Part shown: positions 58,474 to 64,000 of the stretch, in pieces
How positions within the stretch are numbered: position 1 is the stretch's first letter
How the letters are laid out: each line of letters opens with the position of its first letter
Assembly: GCA_010015745.1 (NCBI GenBank)
Contig: ML978199.1
Location: 172,266-236,265 of the forward strand
Direction: 5' to 3'
Length of the DNA stretch: 64,000 nucleotides
DNA from: Setomelanomma holmii
Lineage: Eukaryota > Ascomycota > Dothideomycetes > Pleosporales > Phaeosphaeriaceae
Notes under the pieces: generated by a model
Databases searched by the model: none
Told to the model about the DNA's origin: nothing
Seen by the model: the letters and a program-made list of their open reading frames with translations, nothing else
Program-made: the position numbers and the translations under genes

Positions 58474-60254
58474 TTAAGCTGAATGTGCTGCTGACCCTTC
58501 ATCGGCCGGCGCATCTTCCCACCGACAGTCCATATCCGCCAGCCTGCACGGCAAGCACGGCTCTTCATGCGCCAGGGCCTTGCATTCGACTTCCGATATG
58601 CCGCGTTCCGTGCACCCAACACAAGCAGCTAACTTCTTCCCTCTCAGTCTGTCTCTAAGATTCTTATCGTCCATGACCTGGTAGTCGATACCGTTGAAGC
58701 GCCAATAATTGGCGGAGTGGTACATCTCTTCCTCCACGGGCAGCTCCTCTCCGTACATAAATGGTGGTATATACGACGTTCCCGACGGGAACGTATCGCG
58801 CGACACGCGGAAGAATGCGTCGTAGGACTTCAGTATTGATGCGATCTTGTAGATGGCTGGACGGTCCAAGAATAATGCAGAGAGTATGCGATTCTGCTCA
58901 GCTGGGTGGGCTATAACGAAGAGTCGGAAGAGGGAGTGATCTGAGAAGTGTAGATGGACCGTGAAGCCTGAGACTAGCGTCGCAGGCAAATGCTCGTTGA
59001 CTAGAGAGGTGATCGAACGAAAGGCAACTTCAGACATAGCGGGAATGTCGTGACCTGCATTCAGTGCTATGGCAGCATCCAACATCTTCAGTGTCTTGAG
59101 CTCTGGCGGAAAGCCACCGCTGCGCAAGTAATAGTACAGATGTGATTCGAAGCCAAGCTCTAATTGTTCAAGACTGATGAGAGACCGTAGTCGAGCAGCT
59201 CCTTCAGGATCGGTCTCTCGCGGAGTCATCCACTGTATCATCCCGCCTGAATGTGAGAGTCTCCGAAGTGAAGCTGCTTGCCGCTGTAAGGCGGTGAGCA
59301 ATAATGTAGAAGATGTACGCGAGCTAGGATCCATCGAAGGCTCGCATTCTTCGAATGTGTGAAGGCGTTCGCCGATCGCGAGCTCTTCTAGGGCTTTTGG
59401 TAAGCTTAGAACAACGTCAAGGAAGTGAATATCGACGTTGCTTTCGATCAAGGTCAAAGATCGCAGCGCAGAGGAGCCACGGTTTTGCACTACGATATCG
59501 TCATCAAGCTTGAGGTCGGCGTTAAAGTTCAAGCATGACAAAGTGATCTTTCGTAGAGTAGGATGCAGAAACATTGCTTTTGCTCGGTCGATATCGAATT
59601 TCCTCGTCCCTGCGCCATGAGCGTGCAGCGTCACTATGAAAGTTTGAGCATGATAACAAATTATGGGAATGGGACGCCTGGGATCTTACAAGATTGTAGC
59701 ATAGGTAATGCGAGTGGTAGTCCTAGCCTTTGATACATGGAACCAGCAAGTAGATTCGTGAAGTCAACTCTTGACCATCCATCGAAGAAGACGCCAGCTC
59801 TCCATTCGGAATTGTTCGGACACGGCGTCTCAAGTGTAAGATGCCGCAACTTTGCCATACTCGCAAGGAAGTGATTGAGCTCTTCGATACCATCGCGATA
59901 ATCATCTTTGTATCGTATTGCTATGCTCTGAACATAGTCAATCCTCTCCTCACGGCTGTCCAAGGCTCTGGCGATGTGTGTTGCATGTAAGCCTTTGAGT
60001 ACGAGCAAATTGTGCCATATGTACGGTTCCACAAGACCCTGGAAGCGCATACATGTGGAAGCGAGGTTGCACAATTCTGTGCGACTGTCGATGTGGTTGA
60101 TGATGTTTAAGAGAAGCTCATCGACTAGTGATAGCAGACCGTGTTGGGCAAGCGCAAGCTGTGTGCTACCTGGAGCTTGTCGTGACATTCTAAACCGGTA
60201 GCTGGGATGACGAGTTTTGCGCTTTTTCGCCCCGGCAAATGAGATACTGGGCAT
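58474..60254 (-). CDS. F-box protein with a Zn2Cys6-like cysteine tail
   Basis: Likely a substrate receptor of an SCF ubiquitin ligase. Exons 60254-59690 and 59633-58474 with a 56-bp intron give 574 residues; the join reads LPMLQSL-TLHAHGAG. The F-box is at about 40-82 (LSLVDELLLNIINHIDS, LASTCMRFQGLVEPYIW). The middle has leucine-rich-repeat-like segments (LRHLTLETP, LRKITLSCLNF, LRSLTLIESN, LKTLKMLDA). The C-terminus has six cysteines spaced CX2CX9CX8CX2CX6C at residues 526-558. An alternative start is Met 23. The gene is intact although its neighbours on both sides are decayed. Confidence 0.82.
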
Positions 60255-60557
60255 GCGTTGCAGTAGATGATCGGCGGTTTGTGGTTGTGCAAAAGTGGTG
60301 CGTTGGCGCTGAGGACATCCATGCAGGCTTCAGTTGGGGGGTTGACGTCAAAGACGCGCTAGGCCAGGTATGATGAGCTGTCACGTGCCCGGTACCCGAC
60401 TCCCGCACGCTCCGGTTGACAAAGCAAGCAACAGGCGTATCACCAATATGTATCACAGAAGCGGACATGAGTCAACTATTGTTCGTGACTCCGCAATCTT
60501 TTGGAGTTGCTTCAGCTTGGTTCATTGCAGCTATTCGGGAAGTGCTTCGCTAATACT
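60255..60557. other. Intergenic, no supported gene
   Basis: Upstream of the F-box gene and downstream of the broken MFS gene. Nothing recognised. Confidence 0.5.
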
Positions 60558-61953
60558 TCAAATAGTGTATAAGTACATGGGGTTGTTCTCACCCATCTCT
60601 GTAATCTCCTCTTCCGTCTTACCCTCCATCAGATAGTCATATTTGCCCTCACGCTTCTTCTTGTTCTCCCTGCGAAAGTGGAGATGCGGTGTTACATAGA
60701 GCGCAATACCGAGTGTTAACAGTCCAACCATCGCACTGTAGCCAGGAAAGTACGTTGGCTGCATGCTCTGCGAGTATAGGGAGGGTGATGCGACGCCTGA
60801 GATGTTGCCAATGGTGATTTGCATGCCGCTGGCGTATGCGCGCTTCCATGGTGGGGACTGTTGTTGTTGATCCACGGTATAGAAGGGAATGGTTAATGCT
60901 TGTACTTCCTGGCGAGTCCAGCCACCACCACCCATGCCATCGATGATGGTCGGAAGGAAGACGCTGAGGCTGTAGAGCATACCAAGCCCAACGAACTGAG
61001 CGATAGCGTAGGTGTATGTCTTCCAATCTTTGACGCCGTCCATGACACCATTTTTGCTCATCTCTTGCGCTGACCTTGTTTGGCCAATCTCTGCGGATCG
61101 TAGTGCGATAAGATTGCGGCGATCGTCTTCGCTGAGGAACTTCGCAGTCTCGGGAGTGTTGGCAGAACAGCAGGCGTGACGAATGCGGTGAGCACCGTAG
61201 AGATGCCATTAATAGCGATGATCCAGGGCCACCCACTCCGACCGCCCGCTCCGTCCAGCTCTCCGGTAGCATAGGCCACGAGCCCACCAAGCGCACCCGA
61301 GATAGTGCTCGTACCGTAGAACATCGCTTGACAAAGGGCCAAATTGCGCTTGTTGTAGAACATCGAGAGGTATAGAATCACGCCAGGAAACAAGCCAGCC
61401 TCGAACATGCCGAGTAGAAGTCTGCATGCTACGAGGCTCGCGAAGTTGTCGACGAAGGTACTGAAGGTCGCTACTAGACCCCAGATAAAGACTAGACCGG
61501 CAAGGTATCGTGCGGGCTGCATCCTTTTAATGATCATGTTGGAGGGCGTCTCGAATATCTTCGCACGTGTCAGCTAATATCGTAATACCTCGACAAGATT
61601 TACATACCATGTATGTCACGAAGAGAATAGAAACAGCAATCTGATACTGGTCGCCAGTCAAGCCGAGGCCATCTTCCGAACCGTACAATCGAGCATTGCC
61701 GATGTTGACTGCGGTACTTAGCCTAGTGATTTGTATGGCTGTCCAGATACATACCTCGATCCATAAAGTTCATCAGGTAAATTTAGCAGATCATAGGAAT
61801 AATGCGCATGTCTAGTTTCCTCAAGAGCTTTTTCTCGGTCTCCGCATCGACAATCGTAAATGGTCTAACCTTCTCGACGTCCTCGGTTCTCATTGGTGGT
61901 GTGGCTGGAACGTCGGAGTCAAGGTCCTTATTTTCGTGCTTTGGAGCACCCAT
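60558..61953 (-). pseudogene. Broken ACS-family MFS transporter gene
   Basis: A relative of the intact gene at 32931-34505. It starts at 61953 (MGAPKHENKD) and runs into helix 1, where TAA at 61783-61785 replaces the Leu expected between PMIC and IYLMNFMDR. Introns at 61709-61754 and 61559-61607 are still well formed and restore MDRVNIGNARLYG and FVTYMIFETPSNM. The frame then shifts near 61160: VTPAVLP continues one frame over as NTPETAKFLSEDDRRNL. Finally IPFYTV is followed directly by WKRAYASGMQITIGN, so about 100 residues (several helices) are missing. The end (RRENKKKREGKYDY) is family-like. Confidence 0.8.
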
Positions 61954-62430
61954 AATGGGCTCATTGATCGTGTTGATGTTCGTGGCGCTGAGGACGAAAC
62001 GATTGCCCTACAGAGAACAGAGCCTAGGAGGACGTCGATGAAGAGCAGGACATGTGCTGATCGCCGTTGTCAGGAATTTGAAGATCACTGAGGGTTTGCA
62101 AACTTATACGTTACCAATATGATGGAAGAGTACCAACCCCGTGGAGTAAATGAAACGCGCCACGACTACCGCACTCTTGGAAGGCGCCATTGACGTTGCT
62201 AAGCCCAAGGCCTCCAGGCATAGATATCTACAAAAGACAGGCACTAACAGAATTGGCACCCGTTCCCTCTGACCCTAAATTAACAGGCATTCGCCAGACG
62301 TTGGGATTAGCCGATCATTCGCCTCGGATCAATCCTCCTTGTTTACTGGAAGGAAATTGGATTCCACGTGGCTGCCCATCCGCCCGCAATGCACCTGCAT
62401 ATCTGGGCAAGCATAGTACCTTGGACCCCT
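61954..62430. other. Intergenic, no supported gene
   Basis: Between the broken transporter and the 3' end of the pyroglutamyl-peptidase locus. Only short frames. Confidence 0.45.
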
Positions 62431-63284
62431 TCACTCACAAAAGCTCCTTGCGTCTGGGGTTTTGAACTGCTGCCCAATCATAGGACAGGTGAGGACATGG
62501 GTTACTCTTAGGCACCACCCAAGCACTTCAACCAGGGCCCTTATCAACTCTTCTGCGACTTTTACCCCAACCGCGATGTCCTGCTCGGTCTCGAGCAGTG
62601 GTACATGAAAGAACGCCACATTCCGCTTGCCCGTTCGCTTCTGTACGTTAATCATACTAGCATAGTACTGGAAACCACAGACATAGGTCCCCACATCGTC
62701 GCTGATCTGCACATCGACTGGATGTCCTCCTTGAGTCTTGCCTTTATTCTTCATCTTCGTCGAATGGTCTTCATGGTCTGCTGGCTTTGGTAAAATCAAA
62801 GAAGAACAAGCATCAGACAACACTTTGATCGCAGAGTCGACATCTAGTGTGGTCACAAGAATCCTGGACCTTTACCAAAAGTCGTCTTGTTCTCTCCACG
62901 CGTGAAGACTTTGCGATCGATATTAGGAAACTCATGATACCCTTCTTTCGGAGCTTGTCTTTCAACTTTGAAGACACTGGTGCCGCTGTCCGCGTCTAGA
63001 CCCTTGTGTACAATGAGGTCGGGCTTGTGTTGCTCGATGATTTGAGGCAATTGAGCCAAGATCTTGTGATAGGCTGCAGGTGTTGCAGCTGCTGGTACGA
63101 TAAGGTGAGTTGCTCTCCATTGGATCCCAACATGGAACTCGGAAGCCGGCGCGCGATTTCCCATGATGGATTTGTAGTAAAGTTCTGGAAGGGCTATCGA
63201 TAATCAGCTCTGGGTATCGTAGATGTGGACAATACCCACACCAAAGCCGGTCACCAACACTTTCAATGACCTAACTCCAGACAT
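62431..63284 (-). pseudogene. Pyroglutamyl-peptidase I (family C15) gene with two frameshifts
   Basis: The family removes N-terminal pyroglutamate from peptides in the cytosol. The start at 63284 reads MSGVRSLKVLVTGFG; a 46-bp intron (63194-63239) joins it to PFQNFTTNPSWEIARRLPSS, the family N-terminus. Near 63115 the frame must shift to reach THLIVPAAATPAAYHKI. A second shift near 62855 separates FGKGPGFL from VTTLDVDSAIKVL. The C15 triad is present: Glu in VFKVERQAPKEGY, Cys in SDDVGTYVCGF and His in VAFFHVP. No splice sites repair either break. It is a young pseudogene or has sequence errors; the 3' end at 62431 is the open-frame stop. Confidence 0.75.
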
Positions 63285-63618
63285 CAGGCTGTAATGGCCT
63301 CAAGATCCAGCGCAAAGTGCGTTATGGTCTCTTTTGTAATAACATTCGAGTTTCTGACTCAGAGGGTGAGACGAATCCTTCGAGGCACGAGCTGAGGATG
63401 CAGTATGTAACCCAGAAGAATACGTTACCGACTCTAATCCCCTTTTGGATGCAGCCACTTACGACAGGTGATGCCAGTCTTCCAATCAGTCATACCTGTG
63501 AATATTGGGGGTGCAATACAATGCGCTGACCAGTGGCTCCATTATGACAGAAGCGACCTCGGCAATGCCATGACGTCGATGCCTGCTACCTGTGATCTTC
63601 AAACATTGCAACAGCGTC
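63285..63618. other. Intergenic, no supported gene
   Basis: Upstream of the pyroglutamyl-peptidase locus. Nothing recognised. Confidence 0.45.
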
Positions 63619-63795
63619 CTAGACTGGCTTCGGCTTAATAAGATGCGCCCAAACAACAGATCTTGCAAGACCGAGATGCGCGAGACCCTGCAGGTAGAGT
63701 TCGCGAATGGCGGGGTTCAGTCCGGGAATGACATATTTCTTGGCAAGCCCTGCTGCAAGGTCCGATCGGAGCGAGCTGAAGTTGACCGCCCGCAT
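63619..63795 (-). CDS. Possible 58-residue gene fragment
   Basis: An ATG at 63795 opens a frame of 58 residues ending at TAG 63619-63621. The reading looks protein-like (KYVIPGLNPAIRELYLQGLA, then HLGLARSVVWAHLIKP) and amphipathic, but I do not recognise a family. It could be the last exon of a gene that lies beyond the window edge, or a relic. Low confidence. Confidence 0.25.
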   Translation of the reverse strand: MRAVNFSSLRSDLAAGLAKKYVIPGLNPAIRELYLQGLAHLGLARSVVWAHLIKPKPV

Positions 63796-64000
63796 TCAGT
63801 TTAACGTAAGCCACCACCGAGCGCCCGCCCCCACCGAACGCCCGCGAACACGCATTTACACCACCTACTTGGTGAGGCTGTAGAGCCACCCACAACAGCT
63901 TTTATCACACGATTTTCTGGTGTTGCAGTCGCATAGGGTATCAGAGTAGATTGAATTAATTAGAATTACGTAACTACTTTGTGGGTGGGTTTAATTCGCC

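Noticed and set aside
63811..63860. Imperfect doublet of a GC-rich CCACCGA-CGCCCGC unit
   Set aside because: Only two degenerate copies; too short and simple to treat as a functional repeat.
1..64000. CRISPR arrays, rRNA and tRNA genes
   Set aside because: I looked for regular repeat-spacer patterns and for tRNA arm consensus and found nothing convincing; a dedicated tRNA scan would be needed to exclude tRNAs fully.

Overview
This window is nuclear DNA of a filamentous ascomycete (Pezizomycotina). The evidence is the many short GT-AG introns (about 46-90 bp), the eukaryotic and fungal gene set (Mad2, Guf1, a PX-PH phospholipase D, an S10 carboxypeptidase, the giant DUF3638 protein, several MFS families), and the absence of operon-like packing. 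A Dothideomycete-type fungus is my guess, but nothing here proves the class. Intact long frames of 5.7 kb and 9.5 kb suggest the sequence is of good quality overall.

Layout. 1-14 kb: a secreted GH27 alpha-galactosidase (+), then a 3181-residue DUF6606/DUF3638/DUF3645 protein (-) with five exons. 15-25 kb: a DHA1-type MFS drug transporter (+), an unknown 359-residue protein (-), an S10 serine carboxypeptidase (+), and a large GT2 membrane glycosyltransferase (-) that appears broken. 25-35 kb: the spindle checkpoint gene mad2 (-) and the mitochondrial elongation factor guf1 (+) share one divergent promoter. They are followed by a sugar porter with an unusually long disordered C-terminal tail (+) and an ACS-family MFS transporter (-). 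35.6-36.0 kb: a 395-bp MITE with about 81-bp terminal inverted repeats. 36.8-50.7 kb: phospholipase D1 (-), an alpha/beta hydrolase (+), a long low-complexity nuclear-type protein (-), a conserved secreted-type protein (-) and a small two-exon protein (+).

50.7-64 kb is gene-poor and decayed. It holds two related pseudogenes of a fungal 'LPxELRNxIY' family, a DUF7704 membrane protein, an intact F-box protein with a Zn2Cys6-like cysteine tail, a broken ACS-family MFS gene, and a pyroglutamyl-peptidase I gene with its catalytic residues present but two frameshifts.

The most notable observations are the MITE, the five separately broken genes beside intact neighbours, the transceptor-like tail on the sugar porter, and a SecA/SF2-like motif order in the giant DUF3638 protein. 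All exon joins were worked out by hand from frame, splice sites and family motifs. Family names rest on remembered motifs, not on a search.
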